Part shown: positions 1 to 13,039 of the stretch, piece by piece
How the letters are laid out: every line of letters starts with the position of its first letter
How positions within the stretch are numbered: position 1 is the first letter of the stretch
NCBI GenBank assembly: GCA_009617715.1
Contig: VTFK01000189.1
Coordinates: 450,097 to 514,096 of the forward strand
Length of the DNA: 64,000 nucleotides
Source of the DNA: Plectrocnemia conspersa
Taxonomy: Eukaryota > Arthropoda > Insecta > Trichoptera > Polycentropodidae
Reading direction: 5' to 3'
Notes under the pieces: model-generated
The model's database searches: none
What the model saw: only the letters and a program-made list of their open reading frames with translations
Told to the model about the DNA's origin: nothing
Position numbers and translations under genes: made by a program

Positions 1-640
1 CACGAGTCAGTTAATAAGCAAAATAATATTTCCACCAACGACCATAAATAAGCTCGCGCCACCCCATAAAATTTTTACATCCACCAGAGCCAAGGTCTGC
101 GGTCACTCCAGCGTGAAAATCCAAGACTGAAAGCACATGCCAAGACTGTATGCTCGGTATAAATATTGTCCTTCCGGGACTGTGGGGTGGCGTTCGCGGC
201 AATCGGACTTTATCCCCACAGGGTGCATAAATTCAAGCTTGCAACCGACTTAAAAACTGCCAGGGCCGGCTGAGCCTTTTATCTTTTGCTTCTTTCGGCG
301 ACGAAACAAATGCGGCCCGTGCAAATGGGTCGCACGGCGAGGCGGTCCGACCCGTGTCAATGTCGTTATAAATCCACAGGTACCCACCTACCTCACATAC
401 AACCTGTTCGGGTCGTTATGGTGTAAGCCCACAATGGGGAATACCAACCCGAATGGCACTGATCGTTCATTTTTTATGAGATTCCGCGAATCGAGACGTG
501 GTCCGATCAAACGCGATAATAAATTTGGATATGTGTGACACTTTCCGGGTGCCCGTTCCAAAATTTTGCGCATTCGTTGTCGATCTAATTCAGGTACTTG
601 TTTTTCTTTCCTTGTCGTTTCGACGAGGATTGTGACCAAG
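1..640. promoter_or_regulatory. GC-richer CpG-containing island, noncoding candidate
   Basis: G+C is visibly above the flanks, with many CpGs (for example GGTCGCACGGCGAGGCGGTC near 328). A minus-strand frame at 388-639 (begins MVTILVETTRKEKQVPELD) is open for 83 codons with plausible composition, but I see no clear splice acceptor and no known domain. Read here as a conserved noncoding candidate. From 641 to 2760 the sequence is AT-rich with nothing recognised except a small richer patch at 1235-1325. Confidence 0.3.
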
Positions 641-2769
641 CTTTACAAGTATGTATTACTTTTTTTAAATTACGGGTTTTGAGGCAGAAAATGTGTGACT
701 GCAGCCAAATACATGACTGTTAAATAAGCTTATAAAAATTACCACATACATACATATATAGAGAAATGTAGATGTCGTTATCAGACGGTGGAGTTAAAAT
801 GACAGATATTGGAAGCAAAAAAATTTTTATTGAAGTGCCGAGTTGTATTATTGTCGGCTGTGATTTCGATGGAGCAGCTGTAATATGTTGTAATATGTTT
901 TTTTTTTAAGAAAAATGTCAAATCAAGCATTCTCATTTCTCGAAAATTTTATGAAGCATTTTTTATGATATACAATTAAATTTGTGCGAATATTTTCAAA
1001 TGGCTTACACCCACTGCTCTTTTTATAACGCTGCATAAGTAAAAGGCGGGTTCATGCCTAATATGCATACTTAAAAAAAATGTTTACAAATTTTTAACAT
1101 TTCAAACTTGCTTTATTTTTTGTTAGTAATAAAATAAGACACGTTCGTGTCAATTGTTTGAAAATATGCATACTTTCTTGGAAGATCGAAAGTATTTGAA
1201 CGACCAATATTTTTTTGCGATTTTCTATTAGTCTAACCGGCCGGCGGTTTTATCTTTGTTTTGGTGATTTAAGAACCTGCTCCGATAAGAAGAAATTACG
1301 CATGGGAATCGTCAGAATGCAAAACGATTTACGGCTATTTATATTATCTGATAATTCAAAATTGTATTGATTTTGTAAAGTAACAACAGCTGTTATTGCC
1401 AATTGTCTCACAATTATTATTGACAGTCAAAGGGGTCCTACATTTTTTGTTAAAACTATTGGAAAATATCAATTCTGATCTAAGGTAAAAATTAAAGAGA
1501 AATCATAAAATCGAAGAAACCAGACATTGATGTCATTAATTATAAAGAAACATATTTGCAAAATCCATCGTTTAATGACAAAATGTTTTTCCTACTTTTT
1601 TTTAAAAACGAGTAGCTATGTGTTTTTTAAATAGCTAGTTTATAATTTATTTGACCTTTGATTCAACATTATTTAAAAAACATTCACGTTTGTTATTTTA
1701 CCTTACGCTTGTTAAATAAACACGTTTCAAGCAATAATCAAATTGTAAAATATAAATATTTTACTAAATCTTAGAGTATGCTTACCAAATAGTGTTAAAC
1801 CGATACAATTCATTTTTATTTTTGATTATAGCTTGAATAAACAAGAATCACTAATCGTCGAGAGTTTCACGCAGCTATTGGATTACTTATGAAGTCGTTT
1901 AAAATTATTGTTGGGGGTTCGAATTATTAGCTTTAAAATTCTAGAAACGACAAATTGGTTCTAAGAATGGCTAATAAGCTATAAATACAAAAGGTCTATC
2001 GTCCATAATAAATTTAGAGAGAACGCAAAGTCTGACTTTAAACAGCAAAATAGATTTACCATACGAAAAAAACACCAGGCGTCAATATTGAATATGAGAA
2101 TCGTGCAGAACATCTGCTATTGCACAATAACCACAAAAAAATTATTAAATTTTCAATACTGCAACATAAAAAATCAAAATACTATGGCATTTTTAATGCA
2201 TCAAATTCGAATGTTATTCAAACCCTTGTTATAGTCATATTAGACCATCTATGTAGAGATTTTTCTAAATTCAACAATGAACATGCATATACATTTAAAG
2301 AATTAAAAAATAATTATTAATGGCAAACACAATATTTCACGGCAGCTGATATTTTTGCGTGACATATTTCTTAAAATATTATGGCTCAATAAATTAAAGA
2401 GATTTACAGCTTCAAATGGCACTAAATTAGGCTCAAAAGTGTATGGCTCATTTAGGTGCCTAGTAAGCACTGGCGATTTTCTTGATGACTTATATAGAAG
2501 CAATCCGTAGTGAAAGAGTTAAGAGGGAAACAGCCGTAAATCTGGATTATTTACTTGTCGTCAATTTTTACTTACAATTGTATCAATTTGGTCAAGCAAA
2601 ATGCTTTTAAAAATATTTTAGAATTCTATCAATTTATAATGAGCTCAAAAAAAAACTATTTGATAAAATAAGTACCATCCAGACTATAGGAAAATATTCT
2701 ATGCTCATCTATGCATAGATCAACTTCATTTGAGTATAGTAAACATTTCAAATTTCGCTTCGTTAACTT

Positions 2770-3010
2770 TAGTAATAATAAAAAGCATCATTCGACTTTA
2801 GCGTAAAGTCACGAACTCAACTCGCGGAAAAATCGTGTATTTGAGTAGTATCTCACAGTTTTAAAACTCGTTTTATACGGTCTCGATCAACGCGAGAGTG
2901 GTCGTCCCACGAGATCATCGTGGGAAGAGATGCAGGATTTAACCTTTTCAACTTTGCACTTGTACGTGACTAGGGAGACGCGTGAGGCGATCAGCAAGTT
3001 TGGATTATGG
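2770..3010. promoter_or_regulatory. Small GC-richer island with a palindrome
   Basis: Contains TCCCACGA-GATCA-TCGTGGGA at 2905-2925, a perfect 8-bp-arm palindrome, and several CpGs. Noncoding. The next stretch, 3011-3595, is AT-rich with nothing recognised. Confidence 0.3.
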
Positions 3011-3599
3011 ATATCTTATAAATTACGCTGTGCTTTTAGCTAAATTGTTATAGAGAGAAAAGCTCTAAAGTTGGTCGTATATTTTAACTATTATTTTAAA
3101 GTGCAACATAAGCTAAACAAAAGATAAAATAACTCATTAAAATAAGGTTCCTTTTATAACAAGTAATTCGTTTGTGAATAACCCCTTCTAAAATATGTTT
3201 TATATAATTAAAATTCATTGTATATTACAGCTATTATGTAGCTGAATAGCAATTTTACTGCATGACACTGAATAATATATATTTATGATCATTCACAATA
3301 TGATGAAAAGCAACAATTAATTTTAACTATCCAATTCAAATTAGATTGTCTGTTAGTAGTATTACAATAAATGTTTTGGTCTATATAATATTACTTTTTA
3401 CATATTAAAAATGTATATTTATAACCTAATAAAATTATATGCATAATAAAAAAAAACATATTTTTTAATCGTATTTTATTGTCAGATCATTAATAAATAT
3501 ATTTATTAATTATGGTCTCAAGTGAGAACCCTAAGTAAATAAATTAATATTTCATTGTCTTTAAAAATATTATAAAATAAATAAATTCCCCTCTTACAT

Positions 3600-4010
3600 C
3601 AGACTCGATTCTCCCAAATTCACTTTTCATTGGTAACAAAAATCGCGATCAAATAACCGGTTTTTATGTGGCATGAAAGTGAATGACCTGTGCGAAAAAT
3701 ACGAGCGCGAAAGTGCCATAAAACTTTATTTATTTTAACCGGTCACTTTTACGACGATCGATTCTCGTCGGTGGGTCTTCGCGTCGAATTTTCGAGACTT
3801 CTTAATCTACGTGTTTTAGAAGCCCTGTAACGACCGATGTCGGTCTTGTTACGAGACGTGACATTGCATCGAATCGATTTAGTGAATTTTTCACGCCTTT
3901 TCCCTTCTTAGCTTTGTTGTCCGTGAGAGCTTTTGTTGATATCGGAATCGACGCCGGAGATAGGGTTCGAACCCACAATTAAATGCAACGGGTCATGACG
4001 GGATTTAAAA
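3600..4010. promoter_or_regulatory. GC-richer island, noncoding candidate
   Basis: Rich in CpG and in repeated short words such as ACCGGT, CGATCGATTC and CGACCGATGTCGGTC. No open frame of note. From 4011 to 7250 there is only AT-rich DNA with the short repeats listed. Confidence 0.3.
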
Positions 4011-4521
4011 CTATTGTACTTTACCATTTCATTATTATTGTAATGTGTTTTGGTTGTAGCCAAAGATGGGCGAGAAAAATTGTATTTTTTAATATATTTT
4101 ATATATATTTTAATAACTAAAATTCAAAAGATTTGATACATTTTTCAGTGTATTATTTTTATATCTCATATATTATCGTACAAGCAAAATCGTAAAATAA
4201 AGTCGTGAATTAAAAGAAGACAATTTTTTACTTTCACTGATAAACCTAATAAAAATAATTATGATAACAGTGAAAAATATAATAAAGTGTTCCTTAATGT
4301 TTTTATAGATAAAAAAACTTAGTTTTCCTGCCAAAAAAGAGACCAGGTACAAGATTTCAATGTACTTATAAAGAATACATTTAAAAATAAGAAATTAATA
4401 CAGATTTGGACATATAAAAATATATATGATATATACCGTATTTTTTATATAATGACAGTATATATCTTTAATATGGATTTTATTTCACTGATTTCAATAT
4501 TTATGCATATAAATTATTAGG

Positions 4522-4601
4522 TAAAACATAAAAGAACGCAAAGAAAGCAATTAACGCGAATTAAATCAATTAATTAAAACATAAAAAACGCAAAGAAAGC
4601 A
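4522..4601. repeat. Short direct repeat, period about 54
   Basis: AAAACATAAAAGAACGCAAA at about 4523 and AAAACATAAAAAACGCAAAG at about 4577, both continuing GAAAGCAAT. It is simple AT-rich duplication. Confidence 0.8.
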
Positions 4602-6879
4602 ATCAAATTTTTTTTATAAATCTGACCTAAATAATCAATGCATTTTTAATTAACGGTAATTCTTATAACATCACAATACACTTCGTACTTTGCCAAAAAA
4701 TAAATACATCTTATCGAATGATTTATTAATAACATTTGCATTAAGCAATTGACTATTGTTTTATTAGGCCGGCGAAAAAATCCTTGCCAAAAATTTAATA
4801 ATTTAATCAATTTTAAATCATTGCGTTGTTACTTTTTTTTTACGGAATTTTAAACAAAATGTTTGTTAATCGTAATTCATACAGTCGGTCATAAAACTTT
4901 TATGATCAAACAATGGTTTTGCAGTGCTAATCAAAAATCCATATTTTTACTACCTGCACTGAAAACAGCTGTGAATTTGGCTAACTAAATACAATTTTTA
5001 GTTATAAGTCATTTAAAAATATTTTTTTTAAATTATCATATCTTGAAAAATAAGAAATCATTATATTGCACTTTTCTCAAGAAATTCTTGAGATTTTTTT
5101 TTTATTATAATAACACAATTTATTACGTTATACTACAGATTACGAAATTGTTACCAGAATATTTTTTATTGGTTAAAATATAAAATTAGATACTTTCTTA
5201 TAAAACAATAGTGCTTCACAAACCAACTGTGGGGAAAGATGGTCATATTTTACCACTTAAAAGTAATAAATATATAAATAAAATCATAAACATTGATAAA
5301 CGTAACCTAAACTTCCAGAACCAGTACTATCTACTAAATTACTCATTCAATTTATGGTGCTATAGTCGAGATGTTCGTTGAAACAATATGCATTATTAAT
5401 TTTGACAAATATTTAGATCATATTATTCAGGACTATTGTGGCCATTGAAAAAAAACTACAATGGTTTTGTTTAAATAGGGCCACCCAGGAGAAAATATTT
5501 TTTTATTAAAATGCGCGTAGTAAATTAGAAAGGCGAAGTTTTTTAATACAGATTGATTAGTCTAAATAAGAATTTTTACTATAAATCCAAGCTTTTGTAA
5601 GGTACTGAATTTTTGAAAAACAAACATTTTAAGAAACATCAACAACAGCTGTTGAAGACTAATTTTACTACTCTGCCACTTTAAGGACTAATATGTATGG
5701 TACTCGACTTTCTACTATAATCATTAAGGTCAACCTAAGCTTTATCAGATTCGAATGAATTACTAATTATATTAAATGTATACAAAATAACTTACGCAAT
5801 AATTGTTTTTACTATTATTAAAAAAAATGGTAAATATAAACTTTTAATGTTTTCTTTGCTTTAAAGTAGTTAATTAACCGTTGAAATGATTGATTAAATT
5901 TTTATATTGTAATAACTTTATTGTAATGAGTTTACAAACATTTTCAAAATGCTTGAAAGAAAATAATTTCTTAGTATATTTATATCAAAAGCAAAATTAA
6001 ATCTCATTAGCATAAAAGCGCATATAAAATTCACGTAACATATAAAATAGGTCGATTCAAAGATTAGGAAAAGTAAATACGTTTTGATTCCAATAAAAAT
6101 TTTATATCTATTATTAAAATATTGTTCATATAAATAAACACAACAAAATAATTTATTAATATCTAATATTTTAAACTCATTTACTTTTAAAGTTATTGAA
6201 AATAAATAAAAAGTTCTATTTTAAAATACTGGAGAAAAATTACGATTTTTCATTTCTCTAACAATTCTCATTAAATGTTTTTTTTTTTGTTAATAAGTAA
6301 ATTTATATAAGTATTTTAAAATTGTTTATAACCGTTGGAATTTAACAAAAAATTCAAAAAGTGTAAAACCTGTAAACTCAGTTCAGAGCAGGTAGTTCAA
6401 AAAACGACACGGATTTCTAATTAGCACTTTCATGAGTGACTCTATGAACTACGATTAGCAAATATTTCGTTGCGACTTTTTTCCAACAAAAAATTAATAT
6501 GCAAGGATCATTGACTTAGAAATGGTTATATTATTACTTCCGCAAGGATTTGTTTGCTGGCTGAATGAAACAATAGCCGATGGTTTTATGTAAATAACAC
6601 ATAATACCAGTTAAGAATACTTTTATATATTTTAATTGAAATATTTAAAAATAAATATAGTGAATTTTACTTTATCTAAATATTTATTTTAATGATTTTA
6701 ATTAACAATATTTTAAAATTAGTGTTTCTTTATATAAATCACATAAATATGAGAACATATTCATTGTAATAAAATAAATTGGTAGTGATATCAAAATTAC
6801 GATTTTATGAGCGCTATGCGCGAAACAACTTTCCGTAGTATACTCAGTAGTATAAAATATATGACAAAGTGATCCGGAT

Positions 6880-6955
6880 ATTACGTGAATATAGATATAG
6901 ATATTACATATATAGATTACGTGAATATAAATATAGATCTATATTTATAATATAT
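6880..6955. repeat. Short direct repeat in ATAGATATAG-rich DNA
   Basis: ATTACGTGAATATAGATATA and ATTACGTGAATATAAATATA lie about 37 bases apart, followed by AT-rich low-complexity sequence to about 7010. Confidence 0.7.
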
Positions 6956-7289
6956 TGCTTAAAAATATAAACTTGTTTATATATTTATATATGTTCTTTG
7001 AATATTTATATTCTATAAAAATAATAGGTATTATGTTTACATTTGGGCAAAATTATATGTATGTTTGCTGGTAAATATTAGTTGTCACAATTTGAAATTA
7101 TGATAAATGTATAGCTGAGAGCTCGATGACAAATCTTCGTGTATAACACACCAATAAATGTACACATACATACGTATAGGACTATATAACCAGCTTTCAA
7201 CGATCGATCAGTCAAAAATAAATATTAATAAATCATACAAGCGTTATACATACATATATTCATGCGCATAGCTGTAAAATTTCAAAGGC

Positions 7290-7700
7290 ATCAATCACTT
7301 TTACGAGGCTCACTTTTCGCTGATATCGATCGCACATAATTACGGCCCTAATGAATTTTCCGTCAAGAGTTTTCTCGCCTCTCTTTTCCAGATAACTATC
7401 GAATAGCGTGCGAGGCGATGTATTGTACATAGAGAGCTGCATTATAAATTACGACGTATGCGGTGTAAGCCGAGCTTTATCCACCCGTGAATAGGGTGAG
7501 CATGCTTTACTAGGGGGACGGTCCACTCGCGTGACCTTGATGAATGACAGCTTTTATCTCTAATGTAACGGCGTTAAGTGATTGGAGGGACGTCGGATTG
7601 CCGGCCGTTAACAATTTGTAACGGCCGTTTAAATGTTACGGGACGTCACGCGAACTGAGTCACCCTAGCAAAAGTTTCGATTTCTCACCTGATAAAGACG
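7290..7700. promoter_or_regulatory. GC-richer island with an inverted repeat
   Basis: Contains GGCCGTTA-ACAATTTG-TAACGGCC at 7603-7626, flanked by GGGACGTC on both sides (about 7588 and 7640), and a TGATGAATGACAG element near 7540. A minus-strand frame of 60 codons at 7260-7442 is not convincing. 7701-8900 is AT-rich with nothing recognised. Confidence 0.35.
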
Positions 7701-8919
7701 GTGATTTTACATATTTCTTAATCGCGATACCGCTTGAATTGCTTATTCTTGTGGAAGGTGTATTTATGACTTTTACAAAGAATCCATTTTAACTCGACTG
7801 GCAGATTCTTGCTCATTATTTTTTTTTAATGTAAGAAGTCAACTTTCATTATCTAGATTTATATTGAATGAATTAAAATAGTGCAACTAATTATCCATTA
7901 AAAGCTCAGACTGGGAATATCATTGAAACATTAGGAAATTTACTAATCGATGCTTGCAAATACCTGGGAATTTACAACATGAAACGCAATCCACTGACCC
8001 ATTTACCTATTAAATCCATAATAGTCAATATCACCTCAGCTTTGGGTGTGTCTTAATGGTACCGTTCCCTCGTATAAGTCTATAAAAAGCGATTGTATTA
8101 GCTTTTATATTTATTGCACCATCAATGAAAATGTATTCAGATATTGATTACCCACCATGAATATAAATCGACCAATTTTTGTTCAATTGATTTCGATTTC
8201 CTATGCCTAAAATGTGTTTTTAACTCAATAAGCGCGCTGAAAACGCACCATCTTTCAAGATAAGAAGATCTTTCCTGCCTTCGTTCCTAAACTATGTTTG
8301 AATCGATTAGTTTTTTGGTTAAGTATAAAGTGTGTTTATTTATAATAAATACACAACAGTTATACAGAAAGCATTTTTTTACAATTGGCAATAAAAAATA
8401 AAAACCTCAAAAATACTCTATATACTATACTTATTTCTTAAAAGCCTATATTACTATATTTACAAGTTCATCGTTAAAAACGGATGCAATTTCACATATA
8501 TATCAAAATTAATTGTCTGTTTTTTGTTTTAAATATATAGCACTATTATTCTGGTTTGAGGCATTGTCATAAAAATAAACATTGAACCATGAGCTTCACT
8601 GCTTAATTTAAATTATTAAACTTACACGGCTATTTAAAACACACACTCAATGAAAAATATATGAATGATATGATATAGGTATGTTATCTTACTAAAAAAA
8701 ATTAATATACATTTTAAACCAGAACAAACGTTACCTTACGTTTGATTTTTTTATTTAGGTAATAAATATTTTAATCAAACTAACAACTTCCCAGTCACTG
8801 AAAAATTAATATTTATAGTCAGTAAAGAATTTTTTTAATATATTTTTAACTATCTAAATTTGGCGGATGGATAGTGATAGGTTGTTTTTTGTTACAGCAG
8901 TATTGAAAATTATATGATT

Positions 8920-9015
8920 ATCGGCAGACGAGGCAGCGCCGGCCGTCGCGCCCGCGTCATGGTCCGCCAAATGTTTCACCATCGCCGCCGTCATGTCATT
9001 TGTGGCTGAATAAAT
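8920..9015. promoter_or_regulatory. Short, very GC-rich patch
   Basis: About 90 bases including GGCAGCGCCGGCCGTCGCGC and GCCGCCGTCATGTCATTTGT in otherwise AT-rich DNA. It resembles the patch at 50990-51105 in word use. No frame. 9016-9409 is AT-rich up to the mariner. Confidence 0.3.
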
Positions 9016-9411
9016 CGCCCTCTACAAGTATTTTCAAAAGCAAAAATAATATAATGCTTACGGTATAAATGTAGCTAAGGTTTGATATACTAAATATTTT
9101 TAGACGTTGATGAACTAAGAGAAGTACGACTTTTAAAATCTAATGATCACAATTATCGTTCAATAAGGCAGGCAACCAATTATATATAGTGAGGCATCTC
9201 CATATGAAATGTATTAAATTTGCGTTCCTCATAAGCTTTCAGCTGCAAATATTATATAATGTAGGTATTTAAACGTATTTATCTAAGATAATGTCAAGCA
9301 ATAGCAGTTTTAAAATTAGTTTCCGACTAAAAATAAATAATGGATAGTAAATAAAAATTTGATACTATACAAATTGGAGTAAAAATATGTTACAAAATAT
9401 ATTAAATAATA

Positions 9412-10617
9412 GGAAAAGCGGAAAGTAATGATAATTTTAAAGGGACGATTTTAAAATTAGTTTGCCACCGGCTGTCGTCGAGTTAACACGTAAGATCTTA
9501 TTTTGTAGCTCTACTTTTGTTAATACTCAGAAGGTTTTTTTACCCTATAGAAAAAAATGTCAAGGCCAGAAATCGACGAGACCCATTTGCGTTATTATAT
9601 GCTATTTTTGTACGATCAAGGAAAGAAAGCAAAATAAGCCACTCAGATCATCTCTGAAATTTATGGAGACGTATTGCATTTTAAAAAATGTCACAGGTGG
9701 TGTAGAAAATTTAAAAGTGGTGATAGGGGTTGAAAAATGCCCCCAAATCGGGAAGACCTACAAAATTAGACGATGACGTGTTAAAATCATCAAAGAATTG
9801 TCAGAAGAGCTTGGGTGCCCTTGGACGACCGTTAAAGACCATCTCAAGCGCATTGGAAAAAAACACAGGCAAGGAATTTGGGTACCGCACGAACTTTCAC
9901 AAACGGACATTGAGCAGAGAATTATCATCTGTTCGTCGCTATTGTCTTGGCACGAAAAGGCATCATTTTTGAGAAGAATCGTTACAAGCGATGAGAAGTG
10001 GATCCTATACAACAATCCAAAGAAAAAAATCAATGGCTTTCTAAAAACGAAGTACCCATACCTACCCCTAAACCCTCATTGACCTTAAAAAAGGTCCTTC
10101 TTTGTGTTTGGTGGGACATGATTGGCGTCACCCATTATGAGTAATTAAAACCTGGTCAAACAATTACTGCAGAGGTATACTGTGGTCAATTAGTCAGAAT
10201 GAAAGCAGAGCTGTTGAAAAAACGTTCAGTTTTGGTCAACAATCAAAGGCGAATTTTGCAGCACGACAATGCCAGATCACGCAGGAAAAAATCAGGGAGC
10301 TTGATTTTGAAGTTTTACAGCATCCCTCATATTCCCCCGATATCGCACCCTCTGACTACCATCTTTACAGGTCCTTAGAGCATTCCCTTAAAAATAAAAA
10401 TTTTAATTCATTTGACAGTATCGAAAACCACATAAAATCAATCTTTAACGAAAAACCTGCAGAGTTCTATAAGAAAGAGATTGAAAAGCTGCCTGATCGT
10501 TGGAGAAAAGTAATAGAAAACAATGTAAATTATTTTACTGATTAAAATTGTATATATATTTTTTTTAATAATTTTTTTGTATGTGAAAAAAAAAATATCA
10601 TTACTTTCGGCTTTTTC
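9412..10617 (+). mobile_element. mariner (Tc1/mariner) element with both TIRs and a TA target duplication
   Basis: Seen: a 21-bp TIR at 9412-9432 (GGAAAAGCGGAAAGTAATGA) matches the complement of 10597-10617 at 19 of 21 positions. Each end abuts a TA (9410-9411 and 10618-10619). The 1206-bp length fits mariner (about 1.2-1.3 kb). The interior encodes transposase blocks in order: an N-terminal helix-turn-helix region, the diagnostic WVPHELS, TSDEKW with the first catalytic Asp near 9990, HDNA with the second near 10265, and YSPDIAPSDYH with the third near 10354. This is the D,D34D layout known for mariner. Sharp ends with a damaged gene suggest an insertion of moderate age. The element is on the plus strand and not linked to any neighbouring gene. 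Confidence 0.95.
9557..10545 (+). pseudogene. mariner transposase, inactivated by stops, frameshifts and a deletion
   Basis: The gene starts at ATG 9557-9559 (MSRPEIDETHLRYYMLFLYD). An in-frame TAA follows at 9635-9637 and a TGA at 9731-9733. The frame then shifts near 9740, near 9785 and again near 10027, and further stops occur near 10142. Catalytic Asp 2 and Asp 3 are 89 bases apart; D34D spacing needs 105, so a deletion of about 16 bases removed residues just after HDNARS. The C-terminus (ending NNVNYFTD, then TAA at about 10543) is well preserved. The normal product would be about 345 residues, bind the TIRs and cut and paste the element at TA. This copy cannot make active enzyme. Similarity by eye suggests the mellifera/irritans side of the family, which I cannot confirm. 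Confidence 0.93.
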
Positions 10618-11339
10618 TATATAATGGTATTATTTAAAAAAATTGTATTATTGAAATGGTATTAATTAGACGTTATTTTTTGGGATTTTACCACAGTAAT
10701 CGAAATTAAATGATTTAAAACTTGATGAAGTTTTAGTGTAAATCATTGAAATTTTAACATAGGTAAAATTAAAAAAAATCTTGCAATAACTATACTCTAG
10801 CATTACAATATAAAGTAAGTATTTATAATAAATACTTATATAGTATAATAAATTAAAAATGTACAAAAAATATAAATCCATATTTTGTATAACATAATTG
10901 TTTGACGCTATTTTTTTAAAGAATTATGGATCATTTGGCTAATAAAAGTATTGTCTATTAATAAATAAAATCTATTAAATAAATATTCATTTCCAATTTG
11001 TCTTATACTAATTAATTGGGAATAAAGTAAGAATATATTATTTTTCATGTCATGGAATTTGCAGTATGATTTTACATTACAATAAATAAGTTTCTCTATC
11101 ACAAACCGGTTGTGATATGTCGCGGCTGCCATAAGCAAAGTCGAACGGAAATAACATTTCACATTTCTATCAATATACTATTATTATTAATTAATAATTT
11201 CAACAATCATGCTCTTTAAAAACACCTTTCTTTAATAATTTCAAGGAACAAACCATTTAACAAGATTACGTTTTTACTAACTACATCTCATAAGAAATGA
11301 TTTATGGGCATGAGTCACACAAGACATAATTAAATAACT

Positions 11340-11720
11340 TGCCCTAATCGCGTTCAATGTCGCGTGTTTCGCATTAAGCCAAACAGAAAAATTAGCCCTC
11401 CCTCAAAGTGCACACTATCCACTTTGCGAAACGCTTCTGCTAATGTCTAATACTGGAGCATTAACGATACACATATAGGATCATTCACATATCATAGCGT
11501 ACGCTAAATCATCCCGTGTATATTGCAAAATAACAATCGACGAGCGAATCGTCCAAATGAGTTCCGTAAATCATCCCTCGCAGACTAATATATTATATAA
11601 CGGGGTGGAGCGGACAGACGGTCCATCTGTCTGGCGAGCGGCGGTTCTCAAATGGGCCGACGATAAAATTCGCAATGAATCATGGCGTGTAAACTCGCGA
11701 TATACCATATTTTGTAAGGG
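11340..11720. promoter_or_regulatory. GC-richer island, noncoding candidate
   Basis: Contains GGACAGACGGTCCATCTGTC (imperfect dyad near 11611-11632) and GCGAGCGGCGG. No open frame worth calling. Flanks 10620-11335 and 11731-13035 are AT-rich; nothing seen. Confidence 0.3.
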
Positions 11721-13039
11721 TTGATCTAGAGTTTAATACAAATGTTCCGAAAAAATATCAGGTCAAACCATAAATTCATGTGCATTTACATTGTATGCAT
11801 GTGTGCTCAAATTTTGTATTACTTAAAATTTGTAAATATATTTATGTCATTTTGTTTTTTGGCGAGTTATGTATGCTTCAACCGGACGGTTGTTCCGAGC
11901 AATATTTACCCGATGCATATACAATTTTTATAAGATGGTGAAATAACATTTTATTGTTGGTTGAGAATCTATAAACATATTTTTTCACAGATAATATTAT
12001 AATGACACAATAATATATAAATACAAGTTTGAAATACTTTTTATAAATAATTATAATATATTTATCAATAAGCTATGATGTTATCAAATATAATATCTGT
12101 AAAAAATAGTTTAAGAGACGATTTTATTTACGATAATCATCAATAAAGATTAAAATAAATAACGTTAAGAGAGACAGGTGTTAAAAAAAATATGGGCATC
12201 GTTAGAATTGGTTTTAAAAAAAAGCACAAAAATTACATTTATTATATTAAATTTATCAAGAAATGCTATTGACATAGAAATATAAAAGACAGTTTCTACA
12301 ACTCACACGTGTCATTAATCGATAGCTTTCCAAACATTACATTATAGTACCGACCAAGTGTTTACTTGTCTATAAAAAATGGTACAATCACGACTTTTTA
12401 TCACGATCTCTATTATAGAGGCGAACCACACATTCGTTAAATTGTAATAATATATTATAACGACATTTTTTCTTCCTTTTAAATAGTTATTGTGTTGTCT
12501 GTATACAATGAATATTAACTATGTATATCTGTGAAATTTTAAAGGCGAAAGAAACACGTCTTGAATACCCTGCGAGAAAAGAGAAAATAATATGATTTTA
12601 ATAATGAGAGAAGTAAGAGCACAAAGGGAAATAGTAATAATAATGAAAGTGTATAAAATATAATGCTATGACCAGCGACAGTTGTTCGCTTAGCTCTAAG
12701 TTCTTCAGCTTAATTTGTATGCTATTGTATCTAGAAAAACATTAGTGTTGCGGTTAAGGAAGAGCGCAGAGTAAGCAGACTGAACACATTAATGACTCTT
12801 ATCCATTGAAATATATTATATAAATTCATATAGTGAAACATTGATTTTTTATATATTGTATAATAATTACGAATAAATTATGCTGTAATTAAATTATAAC
12901 ACACAATAAAATATGAAGGCGGTAAAATTTAATGTTGTGAGAGAATAAATGAGGTTATTAAGACGATTAAGGAAAAATAATTACGGCGAGTCTCTGATAT
13001 TTTATCGTTTTTTAACGTCACGATTCATTACTCGCAGAA

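Noticed and set aside
3899..3980. tRNA-like A and B boxes (TTAGCTTTGTTG and GGGTTCGAACCC)
   Set aside because: The B-box word is a palindrome; the T-stem pairs poorly (only about three of five), and no acceptor or anticodon stems fold.
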